DNA of 64,000 nucleotides from Primula veris. Lineage: Eukaryota; Streptophyta; Magnoliopsida; Ericales; Primulaceae. Under the pieces are notes generated by a model, which saw nothing but the letters and a program-made list of their open reading frames with translations, had not been told where the DNA came from and did no database searches. The stretch is taken from NCBI GenBank assembly GCA_963682055.1, contig OY821750.1:31256402-31320401 (forward strand), written 5' to 3'. How positions within the stretch are numbered: position 1 is the stretch's first letter; every line of letters starts with the position of its first letter. Shown here piece by piece: positions 32,944 to 45,307 of the stretch. The translations under genes were made by a program, and so were the position numbers.

Positions 32944-32952
32944 CATCACAAC

Positions 32953-34338
32953 CTCTATATATTAATGTATCAGCTATATATTAATGCATTTGGAGGGGTA
33001 GCCAATCCCATTTTGCAAAAACAAAATGTTGCAGTGTTAAAAACCCTAGATACTAGGCTAACTAGGCACTAATAATTTATACAATTGGCTTACTGAATTA
33101 AACTAGCTAGTGATGGGAAATCCTTAAATCTTTATTTTTTTTAGGAAATAAAGACTCGAGAATCCTCAAAAGTGTACTTTTACCAAGTTCAACTCTTGCA
33201 ATCTTGACCATGTATATATCGAGAAATTGATCTATGACCTTTTCTTAACAAAAAAACCAACATCCCTATTTATCTGAATATTTAATATACTCCCTTGGTA
33301 TCTTTTGAAGGCTACTTCTTATAAATTGCTATTTTTTAACAGTGTTAAATTTTGATACATAAACTACTAATATTATCCTTGTAATTAGTTGAATAATTAA
33401 AGTTAATGCAAGTAATTTATTTCCTAAAAATTATTGATGTTGTAGCCATTAATGGTAAGTGTACCAATTTTTTATATTTATTTTCTTATATGTTTTTTTT
33501 TTTCTTTTGAGATTATATAAAGGATGAGAAAGTAAATTTGTTATTTTATTATTACCAAACTGAGAAAGCGAACACTTATTTTGTAACAACCCAATATTAA
33601 ATTAGTATTAGTTTTGCACCAACAGTTTTCCTACTTTACATAGCCTCAGTTATGAAACTGCAAGTGTTGGTAGTTAATTAATAGAAACTACTTATTTTAG
33701 ACTTTATTTAAGAATTGAGATAATTCATCATTTGATATGAAAAGTAGTTCTTGGGATTTTTGTTTCCCGTTACAGAAAAATTTTTGTTGGGGACTTCAGC
33801 TCAAAAAGATGTAGTCATGGTCGGTCTTAAGATTTTTGTTTTCCCGTACAAAAAAATTTTAGGGACTTTTTTTCAATTGTCGTTACGAGTATTAAATTTA
33901 ATAATAAAATATATTAATATTAGAATAATCCAAATTTAACTCTAAAAATAAAATAAAAACATTAATATAAAAAGAATTGTCCTATTTCACTTGTAATTTT
34001 TTTTACTAACATATATTTGCACGTATAATTTATTTATACGTACATATTTTTAAATTTCTTGTAACCGTCGGCATCATGGGGCCCTCAACGATTTAACGGA
34101 ATCTTAAGGCCCGATTCCGTCGCACCTCTTACATCCCATCAGGGCCACCCCTGTATGTCGTAATGAAAGCTTTACATTTATTTTTCAATATAAGATTCAT
34201 TCATATTTGTAATATAGCTTTACATGAAAACTATAATTAAATAATTAAGGTTTGTTTGTAAGAAATAAATTGGTCAATGTGACCACAGAAGCTAATTCGT
34301 GTTATAAGATCTGATAAGTAAAAGTTTACTTTTGCGGG
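32953..34338. other. Intergenic, no gene seen
   Basis: AT-rich. Two similar TTTTTGTTTCCCGT and TTTTTGTTTTCCCGT blocks near 33758 and 33833 suggest a small duplication. A CATCAGGGCCACCCCTG near 34136-34152 resembles the end of a hAT-type element without a clear partner. No gene is supported. Confidence 0.4.
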
Positions 34339-34531
34339 CAATACAAAAAAATAACCAAATATCAACGGGATTAGTGACGGTATTTTTTATTACGGGCTTA
34401 TTAGCGACGGTTTTTGTGACGGTTTTGTGACAGTTTAGTCAATTTGCGACAGATTTGTGATAACTTTTTAAATTAGCGACAGGCTTGTGACAGCTTTTGA
34501 CCCTCACTAAATCAAACACTATTTTGTAGTG
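34339..34531. mobile_element. CACTA-like MITE, copy 3
   Basis: 193 bp, same orientation as copy 2, from CAATACAAAAAAATAACC to CTATTTTGTAGTG. It contains GATTAGTGACGG, TTAGCGACGGTTTTTGTGAC, TGCGACAGATTTGTGA and CTTGTGACAG. The flanking triplets GGG and GAG match at two of three positions. Confidence 0.7.
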
Positions 34532-35618
34532 GAGGAACAATGGAAAATAATTGGTTCTCCTTCTCTTTTCCCGGATAAAAAAGTTTTTCAATAATCTAAG
34601 GCAAAACTATAACAATAATTATACTATCTTTTAATAACTCTTTTAAGAAAGTGAGTAGCTATAGCATTTTCATTTATATTCCGATGATAGATTAAGCCAT
34701 TAAAGTACTTTAAAAAGAAAATGGGGAACGAGAAAAAGGAAAAGAACGATAATTTTGATTGCTTAAATTAATGCATCAATTAGGACATGACAACACACAA
34801 AATAAATTTGAGATACACATTGGTATAACAATTACAATAAATTTAAAATATCGCAATTCCAATCAAAGAAAAACAAACAAAGAGATAACAATGTGGAGAT
34901 TCGACATCCTCTCATGTCAATTAAATCTTCAAATCATGCTAGCAACCTGAAAAACAAAAATAAACATCATAATTAAAAAAAAAAAATCTATTTTCGTATG
35001 TTTCAATAAACTAAAATTACTAAATTAGTTCGCCTAAACAGAGAATTCATTAAGATAATTGTATTTCTTAGAATGGCAAGTTTTTAGATTGTGTTTTAAA
35101 TCATAAAAAAAAACTAATAGAATTTCTTCCTTGTCTCGATTTTCTCTAATATATATAGATTATGCGTATATTTCTGTTAACGATTACTAAGTCCCAAAAA
35201 ATTAGGTAACTGAGACAACTTAAGCAGGTATGAATATGCGAAATGTGTAGATGATGTATCATTTTTAGTTTATTTTTGAACTCACCATAACTGTGCAATA
35301 TTAAGCCAACGTAAATTCTTATTTTAAAAAGAAGATTCTTTCAAGTGATAGTATGTATTAGTACGTTTAAAACTTAAAAGCTTTGTATTATAAATGATCA
35401 TCTTGAAATTTTTACATAAATCAGGGTCAAGGCATTCCGGCGAATATGTCAGATCCAATTTGATCTAAATAAACTTATTAACTAGAAAGAGGTAAAAAAA
35501 AATGTGAGTAATTAGTAAAAATACATATGGAAGCTATATTTTGCATACAACATAAATTGCTGAAACTATTAGGTCTAGGGTTCTAAAGAAGGAAAAGAGT
35601 GCATACTTAATTTGGGCT
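34532..35618. other. 3' flank of the proline-rich protein gene and intergenic
   Basis: AT-rich sequence. The last few hundred bases up to 35618 should include the 3' UTR of the minus-strand hybrid proline-rich gene. No gene is supported. Confidence 0.4.
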
Positions 35619-37006
35619 CTAGATAGAGCAAGTGAACCCGGGAGGTGGTGTCTTTCCACAAGTGAGGAGCAATTGAAGAGCGATCGGAACATATAAGTTG
35701 AGGTTCAAAACCTTGAGCTTTAGAGTCGTGCAGAGACACACAGCTGCATCGATCTCAACTAGTCCCGAGAGCACTGGGCAACAAGTTTTGGATACCGGGT
35801 CACCGAGGCCGATATGGACCAAACCTCCGAGCAAGTCAACACATGCTCCTAGCTTGAGGGTGTCGATGGGACAAGTGGCGGGTTTAGGCGAAGGTGGTGA
35901 CTTGGGTGGTGACTTGGGTGGTGTACAAGGGGTACCTACATACATTGTCATACATAATCAGAAATCTAAGTAAGACATACTAGATACTTTTATCAGTGCT
36001 AAGTAAGCTTTATTCTGGCCCGAATCCTTTATTTTTTACTAAAAAATAACCAAGATTTATTAATTTGCTTCAAGCTGCACCAAAATAAGCAATATGTATG
36101 TATAGTTACCCTGTGTACTTGTGTAGGTCATTGTGACTAAGAAATATATTTTTGCAATGTAATCATGGTTAGTATATTCAGACTACATTACATTCCTAGT
36201 CTTGTGTTCTGTTTGGTTGGATTATAAAATCATGGTTAGTATATCATTTTGAACACAATGCACACAACATAGGTATATTCAGGATCTGCTTTATTGAGGA
36301 AAAAACATTTGTCACGTATTAGTTTCTGTGAACATTTTTATCTTAAATCTAAACTTTATCATATTACATGCAATAAAAACCCTAAAAAGTCTCCATAAAT
36401 CTTAAACTTTTAATGCTTAAGTGACCAAGACTAAACCTCTCTACAGAACAAATACTAAAACAACAATGTACTACCTGGGGCAGTTTTAGGTGGCTTGGTA
36501 ACTGGCGGCTTGGTAACAGGTGGCACAATGCCTCCTACCGGAGGAAGGATACCTCCTCCTACGACGGGAGGGACAATTCCTCCTACCGGAGGAAGGATAC
36601 CTCCTCCTACGACGGGAGGGACAATGCCTCCTACCGGAGGAAGGATACCTCCACCTCCTCCTACGACGGGAGGGACAATGCCTCCTACAGGAGGGAGGAT
36701 ACCTCCACCTCCTCCTACAACAGGAGGAACGATACCTCCTACAACCGGAGGGACTATGCCTCCTACAACGGGAGGGACGATACCTCCTACAACCGGAGGG
36801 ACTATTCCTCCTACACCGGGAGGTTTTGTCACGGGGCCGTGAACTGGGGGCTTAACGGGTGGGACAGTGATTGGTCCTTTAGGTGTTTTGGGCTTCTTGT
36901 TCTTTGATGGTGGCTTACCACAAGTAGGGCAGCCCAAAATGGGAGAGACCAAGGAAATGAAGAGCATGGAAATGAGGAGAAATGCATTAAGCTTAGAGAA
37001 CTCCAT
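35619..37006 (-). CDS. Hybrid proline-rich protein with 8-cysteine (LTP-like) domain
   Basis: Two exons: 37006-36475 and 35935-35619, joined at CAG|GTAGTA...TATGTAG|GTACCC. The split glycine codon is restored, giving 282 residues. The ATG at 37006 is the first in frame. Order of parts: a signal peptide (MEFSKLNAFLLISMLF, cleavage likely near ILG-CPTC); a basic KPPSKNKKPKTPKG; a long repeat of G-G-I-(V/L)-P-P-V units (about residues 60-165); PPVTKPPKT; KSPPKSPPSPKPA; and an 8-Cys domain from CPIDTLKLGACVDLLGG through TCCP and CLC to GKTPPPGFTC. The eight cysteines in C-C-CC-CxC-C-C order match plant HyPRPs such as the 36.4-kDa tomato protein. It is secreted to the cell wall by inference. It is odd that an intron separates the repeat region from the Cys domain; related genes, as I know them, are mostly single-exon. 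Confidence 0.88.
36490..36830 (-). repeat. GGIVPPV / GGILPPV coding repeat
   Basis: About 14 tandem units of 24-48 bases code for V-G-G-I-V-P-P-V and G-G-G-I-L-P-P-V-G. Two or three 45- to 50-base higher-order units (with CCTACCGGAGGAAGGATACC on the plus strand) are nearly identical, indicating recent unequal exchange. The opposite strand is also open for more than 110 codons, but only as a by-product of the repeat. Confidence 0.85.
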
Positions 37007-37092
37007 GACTAGATAGTGGTTTCTCACACCCTAACCACAAAGGATGAGTGAGTACTATAGTGGGATGGTTAAGAGTGTTGGAAATAAGTGTG

Positions 37093-37099
37093 TTATATA
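37093..37099 (-). promoter_or_regulatory. TATA box of the hybrid proline-rich protein gene
   Basis: TATATAA on the minus strand, about 90 bp upstream of the ATG. This predicts a start of transcription near 37065 and a 5' UTR of about 60 bases. It is the only clear TATA box at a sensible distance from a start codon in this gene. Confidence 0.6.
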
Positions 37100-37109
37100 G
37101 AGTGGAGTG

Positions 37110-38267
37110 TGCTACTTTGCTTTTAACTTTTTTCAAGTTGATATTTTTTACTTAATTATTAATGTGAGTTGTAACTTATTCTATTTAATTAACATTGATA
37201 GGATGGGAGAGGAGATGAAATGGTTTTCATGAAGAAACTATAGTTGGAACTTGGAAGATACTGACAAAAATAGTGCACTGTTTACTGTATTTCTTCAGTG
37301 TTTTAAAAAGCGAAATCATAAAATAAGCGTTTTCGTAAGAACTAACTAAAACTGTAAAAAGTGTAACTTACACTTTTTACAGCTAACTGAAAAGCGAAAA
37401 ACGGGCTTTTAAGCTTTGAATCAAGTTTTTTTTTTTTTATTACGAATCACGCTTTTTAAAAAATGATTTTTTTTTTGTCAATTTTGGAGGCTGCCTGTTT
37501 ACTATTTTTAACATTTTGTAAGTTAATTTGTTTGGAGAAACTAGTTCTTTTAAGCTGAATGATTTTTTCTTTCCTTCTCGCACACAAATTAGCCCATATA
37601 TTTTCTTAATTTACACATTTAAACACGATGAAAATAGGAAGAGAACAAAAAAACCGGGACCCCATTTTGTAAAGTCAGTGTGTTTGACTGCACATTGTAC
37701 CGTTAATTCGTGGACCGTTTGATTACTTTAGATTAGATCTGAACCATAAGATCTAAAACTCTATTAAAAAAAAACTTTAAATTACTATTCTATCTTTAAA
37801 TCTTACCGTCTAAATTTAAATTAAATAATATAACAAATTACTATTCTATCCTTAAATCTTACGGTATAAATTTAAAGTAAACAATACAACTACCAAGTCA
37901 CGTGAATGTGGATTGGGTAAATAGGGAGATGACAAATTTTGCTAGTTGTCAAATATGATCTTGCATATACATGAATCCGTATATAATTGGTTGTAAATAT
38001 AAGTGACTGTATTTATATTTAATTAATTATAATTTTCATGTATACATTGTTGATCTGGTTATTTGACAATGGTTAGCTATATTATTGTATCATGCATGAC
38101 AATGGGATAGACATGGGAATTTGCCTTTTTATTTCTTTGCACAATAACTTGCATGGTTATGACTCATGATTATACTTTTTTTTAAGAGGTAGGGTTCCTT
38201 ATATAAATTTACAGCATGGACCAATATCTACTCTGTATTTCACACATTAATATTGTTAGGGTTGATT
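37110..38267. other. Promoter side of the proline-rich gene and intergenic
   Basis: Near 37310-37440 lies another member of the AAAGCG / AAGCTTTGAATCAAG repeat, here with an inverted pair AAAAGTGTAACTTACACTTTT (37357-37377). A duplicated segment ATTACTATTCTATC(C/T)TTAAA occurs at about 37781 and 37836. No gene is seen. Confidence 0.45.
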
Positions 38268-38699
38268 CACTACAACAAATTTAAAAATTAAGAACAATAT
38301 GTTTTGATACAATCAAATTTTGTCTCAAAATGGTAAATTTTCGGGATAAAAATAATCTTTTAAATATAAAAATAATTTTTTTGTTCTAAAATCAAACTTT
38401 TAGACACATAATTTGAATTTTTTGTTTACAAATACAATCTCATACGAATATAAACAGACAGTTAAAATTTGTCTCCAAATACTTTTTGAGACGAAATTAA
38501 ATTGTGTTCTTATGTCCGTATGAAATTGTCTTTGGAGGCAAAATTTTTTTCAAATTATGTGTCTAAAAGTTAGATTTGTGGACAAAAAATTTATGTTTAT
38601 ATCTAAAATGTTATTTTTGTCTCAAAAAGTTATCATTTGGAGACAAAATTTAATTGTCTCTAAAAAGAATTGTCTATAATTCTTAAGTTTGTTGTAGTG
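38268..38699. mobile_element. CACTA-ended fold-back MITE, second family
   Basis: 432 bp from CACTACAACAAATTTAAAAA to TCTTAAGTTTGTTGTAGTG. The termini are inverted repeats, and the whole element folds back on itself with TTGTCTC, GAGACAAAAT and CAAATTATGTGTCTAAAAGT-like words in both arms. Flanking triplets ATT and TTT agree at two of three positions. The CACTA terminus is shared with the other family, but the inner sequence is different. Confidence 0.7.
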
Positions 38700-39795
38700 T
38701 TTTAGACTTTAGAAGGCGATGGAATCTCAAACTTAACAGTAAGATTATCACAACATAGATATATAATTACTAGGAGGGTAATTAGTTTCTATTGGAACGA
38801 GTTAGGGTCCAATACCTACTAAACCAAATCATTAAAGATAAATTGATAAAATTAATTGGATCCAACCAAATCATTCTAATTAACAACCCAAACCACACCA
38901 AACCTAACGGTACGTTTGTTTTTTGATAAGTTTTTTTTTAGGGATTCAACGGTTCAGCGGACTCGGATTGGATCTGATTTCACTTGATGTTTTTCCTTTT
39001 AGGGAAACTCTTAATAAAGGGATAATGAAAAGAAAAAAGATAGACATTACATTACAAACCAATATCGATCCCCACTTAGGAGCACAAGAATATTGTTTAA
39101 GAAACAAAAATAATAGCTATAGCGAAAAGTATAAATACAAATGATTCCCGTCACATAATGGTTCGAATTAGCTCGGTCTGATTAGAATCAATATTAGTTA
39201 ATCTTAACCAAAACCATTCCATAAGGGTTTAAGAATTTTGAATACAAGACCAAATTTTACTTACTGCCCTAAATAGTTACTCTTTTGTCCGATTTTATTT
39301 GTTTATAAAATGAAAAGTTAGATATGTATCCTCTATTATTGAAACCAGACAAATTAGACACCATCTACAAGATGAATATTGCATGTTATACGCACATCCA
39401 TGTTAACTGGCAGGATAACATTTCAATCCATTGGTAGTTTATCTGCAACATGTGACACACTGTAGGTATATTATAATATGATTTAATTTTTTTACTTATG
39501 AAACTTAGGATAACATTTCAATTTCATTGGTTGAACTTGATTGCCCCAACATGCATGTAATCACATCCTCATTCGTTTTTTTTTATGGAATAAAATTTGA
39601 CTTGTCATATGCTGATTGCCCTACAATATATATGTAAATTAGAACCTTCTTTCTTTCATACTTCAAAATTAGTCTTATTACATTTATAGATATTTGTGTT
39701 GCTTTGCAACTATTAGATTAGTATCAATAAGAAATTTAGAAAGAGAATAAAGTATGCTTTCTTTTAAATAACCGAGTTGTGTAAAGGCTAGAATG
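38700..39795. other. Intergenic, no gene seen
   Basis: AT-rich. An open frame of 73 codons at 38923-39144 shows no motif or codon pattern to support it. A short duplication, AGGATAACATTTCAAT, occurs at 39411 and 39508. Confidence 0.4.
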
Positions 39796-41000
39796 TGTTA
39801 GGACCAGATTTCTGATCTAAATAATATTAATTGTATATTGGTTTTCACTAAATAATCCTATCTGTTTATTATGAACTAAGACAGTATTGTTAGGTTTCAA
39901 CCAATATTGCAACCTCAGTTACAATCTGAGTTGTTAGGTTTCAACCAATGTTGCAACCACAGTTACAACCTGTGTTGACAGGTTTCAAGTAATGTTGCAA
40001 CCTCAGTTGCAACCACTAGTTCCAACCTGCTGGTAAGCAGAATTCTGTCTTGTTCTATAAATCTGCATAACTATTCTTTAATGCTAATTATTCGTTAAGA
40101 GTTATGTAGGATATATTCTCATATGTTTCTAAAGGTTTAATATGCGTTTATTGAGAATATCAAAGTGGTAAGGAAAGATTTCCTAAAAGATATAAAGAGA
40201 TTAGCTATGTTTCCTTTACATTAATAAATCTTTATCTCTATTCTTATACAAATCTTTATCACATGTTCCAATCTTTGTTCCTTATCAAACTCAGTATGAT
40301 ATGTTTAAGATTGAATGAAATTAGGAGTTAATGTCTTACATGAATATTTAAAAGATATTATCTTTCCAAAATATGATCTTTTTATATGTTTCCTTGTTAT
40401 AGGAAAATACTAACTCCTACAATCAAGCTTGTTATTAAACAGGTATCAACCAATCATGATTGAAGTCTATCCACGCTGAGGAATCACGTATTACATGGAA
40501 AGACTAAAGCCAATCATTAAAGTCAAAAGCAATCACAAAAGACCTTCAAAGATAGAAGATTGTTTTTACTTATATATAGTTGATAACTTAGCTTGTAAAA
40601 TGTGTGTGTTCTAAATTATAAAGAACTTATTTTCAAGAGAGAATACACGTGAGCTTTAAAAAGAAAACAATGGTGGGATGCCATTGATTTATAAGTGATA
40701 GTTATAGAGTAGGAGCAATATAGAGATAGGCAGAAAAACCTAGAGGGAGTCTAAGTGTTTTTCGTTAATACTTGAGTTCTATATTGTAAGCTTTTTATAA
40801 TATCATAATCTGGGTAAGTGCCCCGGAGACGTAGCCTAGTTAGGTGAACTCCGTTGTTAAATGTGCGTGTGAATTATTTTCAAGTACATTTAATTTTACA
40901 CAGTTCTGTCCATTAATACACTTGGTTCCAACTGTGGTTGCAACCTCACTTGGAACCTCACTGCAAAACTACATTTAGAACAGCGGATAGGAATTTCAGA
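39796..41000 (+). mobile_element. Probable solo LTR or LTR fragment (Copia-like)
   Basis: It starts TGTTAGGACC. It contains tandem GTTGCAACC / GGTTTCAACCAATGTTGC units (39886-40030) and again TGGTTGCAACCTC near 40940. It includes GTAAGTGCCCCGGAGACGTAGCC and GGTGAACTCCGTTGTTAAA near 40815-40862, a type of R-region sequence I associate with plant Copia LTRs. No coding region or primer-binding site follows, and the exact 3' end and target duplication were not found. A solo LTR is therefore the best guess. Confidence 0.45.
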
Positions 41001-44000
41001 ATGCATATCAAGCAAATACACACTCCGATACAACTAATTTGATCACAAATCATTCTTTAATCATAAAATTTGCAAACAAAATATTTATAATACTCCACTT
41101 TCGGTATCTTAACAACCCATTTACAAGAAAAAATCACTCATTTTATCTATCTTACTCTCTATAAAACAAGATAAAATTTCATTATATACATTAACTTTAA
41201 GTATGATTTAGTTGTAAACAAACATGTGCATACAAATTTATTCATTCTTTTTCTAAATAAGATAAAATCGCATAATGCAAAATCGAAATATATAATATAA
41301 TATGCGCTTTTAGACCCAATAACATGATTTTTTCGCTTTACCACCCAAATAGCGTTTTAGCGTTGCGTTTTTTTTTCAAAATCACTATATCATATAACAT
41401 TACGCAGCTTTGCGAGAAATAAAAGAACAGACCTACAAGATGGTTGCACCACGTTAGCTTAAATAGATAAGTACTCTGATAATGAAATTCTAAATTTAGA
41501 ACAATACAAATTCAGCTAATCTAAAAAAAAAAAATACACGAGTCAACGCCAATCAAAACTACGAATCCACTTGTTGATTACTCTCGATCATTGTCTCAGT
41601 TTCACCCCCAAAAAAAAAGTTAATGGTATATGAAACGAAGAACGGAACTCAATTCGATATCCCGAAAGCATAAATGAAAAGGCTAAGACCATCGTATATA
41701 CTGCAACCTTTGTATCCATTTGATTCACGCGCAAGTCGAATCACAAAAGTTCTAAGAGAAACTACATAAATACGTATTTTTTTAGAAGTCGTGTTGAAAG
41801 AGATGAACAACTCAAAAATCAAAGACTGAGCATTGTCATCATCTAAGTATAATAAGCGCCACAGCCTTCGCTATACTGTTTTCAAAAAAATGCCCAAAGA
41901 CAATTTTCCTTCCGAATAAACGGTCGTCGGAATCTACCACCCTAAATCCACAGCACCACATCGAATGACGAAACACCATGAAAGACTAATCTAACTCACC
42001 GTACAACTACAAAGGAAAATCCGTATACGGTTTCGCTGAAACTATCTAATATTTATCCATGAGTTTCACTCTTACTAGTACGATGATTAGATCATCGAGC
42101 AAGCGAAATCAAAAAAAATATAGGCCACAAAGGTAATTTTTCATTAAAAAACAGACATTTCTAAACATAAAATAGAGGAATGTGCTATTGCAATTTAAAA
42201 GAAAAACACCCAATGGTGCGAATCAATATGTTTGGCTGGATAAAACCCACTTGCTACAATATAAGGGCAAAATCTGGTCCTAAATCCCCCTCTATGTGCG
42301 GAATGAGAGGAAGAGTCGAGCCACTTTGAGCCTAATTAATGTAGATAGTCTTCACTTGCATTTCTGCAAGAGTGACTTCTTCTATGACTAGATGGTCATG
42401 ACCTCCAAGTCATAGACAACAAGTTTATCGTTGCGTCAAGGATCGCCCTCAAAAATTTAGGATGAATCAGAGGGTGTTACATGTCGCGTTCACGCCCATC
42501 CCACTGCACCGCTCCGCACCATGACCACGAGCCGTGGTCGGCTTCGCCAACCGGGAGCACATGAGACGTATGGACGAGACCTAGACAAGAATTGTCAAAG
42601 TAGCATCCAATTGCACGTGAAATCCCTTACGCACCAAAACAAAAACTTGTTGCTAAAACCCCCGCAATGCGCGATTATGCGGGTTCTGAAGCACTTTAAA
42701 TCTAATGTAGACAACCTTCCCTTACAACTAGATGACCTATGTACTGTTGAAACTAATACTCCTGATAAACATAAGAATTGAAAACTGACAATAGAATAAG
42801 AATTGTTATGAAATTACAAACTTGCATGTCCTTGCTTATCTTACAATGACTAATAACGTAGTTTATAGTGGGTTGACTAAATGGATGTGAGTTCATTATA
42901 CCTTTTGCTTACCATAATCTATTTTATCTACAAATATAGATTCTAAATATTCTATCCACGGTTCTCTATCCGTTTCACGTCTCCTCCTTATTTTATCTAA
43001 AAATTTGTTCTAAAAAACTTAAAAAAAATTATACAATTAATACAAGACATGTATCAATACATTTCAATAATTATTTTTAAAAGAAAATCCACACGTAATT
43101 TATTTTGGAATAAATGTATAAATTAGTGTAAATTGAACATTAAATTTTAGAAAAATTGTCTAAAACAATATTATGTTCAAATGTTTTAAAATTTGAATAC
43201 AATATAATATAAAAGATTATAAACTTGCGGAAAAAGTTATGAAAATTTAAAATTTGAACGAAAATAAACAACGACGTACGAAATGAGATAAAGAATAGGG
43301 GTATAAGATTTGTACTAGATGAATCTCGATATTGAGGGTTAATAATTATTAAGAAATATAACTTTACTAAGGCTATTAGAGAATCCAAAATTCCAAAAAG
43401 TAACTATCAATTTTTGACATGGATTATGCAAGTATGTAATACTTTTTATATCGAGGAAGGCTACAAAAGTAATTAAATTTAATAGATACCTTTTTTTCAT
43501 TCATTAATTAAGCAAATTAATACTTGTCATCATAAGTCATATTGCAAAGGATATATTGTCTCTTGTAACGTTTTGTAGTGTTATTTTAGAATTGAGTTCG
43601 TCATTTATGTTTCAGATCCAGTTTTATTAGTACTTTATATATCCTTCCTCAACATCTATCTTATAGCATCTTTTGATATGACTAAAATTGTCACGATTAT
43701 GATGTATAAGAACTTTAGTGTTCGATCCCATTTAAATTAACCTACATAGTATGATTGCATGTCTATGTTTGTGTAAGAATCCAAGTTTTACTTTGGAAAA
43801 GCTAGCTCTATTTCCATACCCAAAAGTATATGTTCGTGAAGCTAAAGCAAAAAGAAAAAAAGTAATCTTGGCATCGAAGTTCATGTTAATTACTTTTCCA
43901 ATTTTTTGAGGGTCTAGGGCAAAACAAATAATAGAAGAAACCCAAAAACAAAACTTATAAAGAATTACTTGTGTAGGGTATCCCGTCTTTGTCAATTTTT

Positions 44001-45044
44001 AATTATTATGGGGGAGTCAAAGTGACTGGTCGGGGATGTGCTTCGAATGAGATCAACAACGCGTGAGGGACACGTTTGTCTCATACATGCTAGGCATGTG
44101 CTAGACGGTCCCAATAGCGTGACCCCAAGATATCTAACCGAGTACGTGAGAATCAGATCTAACCGAGTACGTGACCCCAAGATATCTATTTACGACTACA
44201 ACTTGAGTCTATCCTTTAGATTAAAGTGTAGAGCAAATGGGTATCACAATATCCTATAGTAATTTTAGGATGATTGTATATTTGGTATGTGATACTGAAA
44301 AAAGTTCTAAATTGATGCAATGAATGTCATATTTAAGAAGAAATCTGAGAAGATTACTGATGAAGAATGAAAGAATAAATTAAATAGCTTAAAATGAAGA
44401 AAGATGAAGTTATTTTGGGCAAAACAATTGTTGAATATTATGAATACAATCACATGGCAAAAAACGTCAAGAATCACATGTTCTTTTCGAGAACGGGTAA
44501 GGCATATATCAATGAGCATTGTATTACATTAAGATTGCAAAATGTAGATATAAAAACTAAAAATGAAGAAAAAAGACTTATTGTTTGGTTATTGCTGAAT
44601 TTTCTTTTGAATCATCATGAACATCGTACCATTAGTTACTAAAATTAGGAAATGTTTGAAATACTCTTGTTAAAAATGAATACAACAATTGAATATCGTG
44701 ATCATAGGTCATGATGGATAGTTTATTTAATTAGGAAATAAGCTCAATATATTTAGTGTTCTTTGATCACCACAAGATGAGGCATTGAAATTCAATTTTT
44801 TCTATGTTTGTAAGTTGAAATGCCTTGGATTTTCACACTATTTTAGTAAGTTTAAAAATACTAGTTGTCACTGTGGAATTGTGATTGATTCATGAATGTG
44901 ATTAATTTTTAAATTAGTGTGATGTGTGACCATCGTAGTTTCTATATTTTCCATTTAATCAATAGGTGATTAATAAAATCTCAATAACAAAATTTCCTAC
45001 TAATTAATCAGAGAAAAATAAGTTTAATGTATTGTACTATCATT
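41001..45044. other. Long gene-poor stretch
   Basis: No gene is supported over 4 kb. Points seen: a locally GC-richer patch at 42480-42700, including TGACCACGAGCCGTGGTCGG (a perfect short hairpin of CCACG and CGTGG); an open frame of 86 codons there without recognised motifs; and a direct duplication at 44120-44190 in which GTGACCCCAAGATATCTA and AACCGAGTACGTGA both occur twice. Nothing suggests an RNA gene. Confidence 0.4.
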
Positions 45045-45307
45045 GATTAACGATTTAGGCACTGCACTACCAATTTTAACAATTGAGTCATCAAACAATG
45101 AAATTTCGTCCAATTAAGGGACTAACAACATAAATCGACGAAATTGTAGTTACTATATCTCAAATTTGGGATCTATTTTTGACAAATAGATAACGTGAGT
45201 GCAATTTCATTATTTTGTTTAAGGATATGTCATCAATTGTGACAAATTTCGTAGTTTGGTACCTCAATTATTAAAATTGGTAGTACACTATATAAATCGT
45301 TAAACAC
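45045..45307. mobile_element. Fold-back MITE, unassigned
   Basis: About 260 bp with inverted ends: CATTGATTAACGATTTAGGC with ATCGTTAAAC, and CTACCAATTTTAACAATTGAG with CTCAATTATTAAAATTGGTAG. The two sides flanking it, 44960-45010 and 45470-45530, carry a shared AATAGGTGATTAATAAAAT, so the surrounding sequence is itself duplicated. Confidence 0.6.

Noticed and set aside
36495..36855. Two long plus-strand open frames opposite the proline-rich repeat
   Set aside because: A repeat with a unit divisible by three keeps several frames open. The minus-strand frame has a signal peptide and a spliced 8-Cys domain.
38923..39144. 73-codon open frame
   Set aside because: Starts in a T-run, with no motif and no gene context.
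39796..41000. Full-length LTR retrotransposon
   Set aside because: Only one LTR-like segment is visible, with no coding domains or second LTR, so it is annotated as a solo LTR or fragment.
42521..42781. 86-codon open frame in a GC-richer patch
   Set aside because: No motif, no splice or promoter context, and basic low-complexity translation; insufficient to call a gene.
44394..44642. 82-codon open frame
   Set aside because: No recognisable domain, and it sits among MITE and duplication relics. Chance frames of this size are expected in a 64-kb window.
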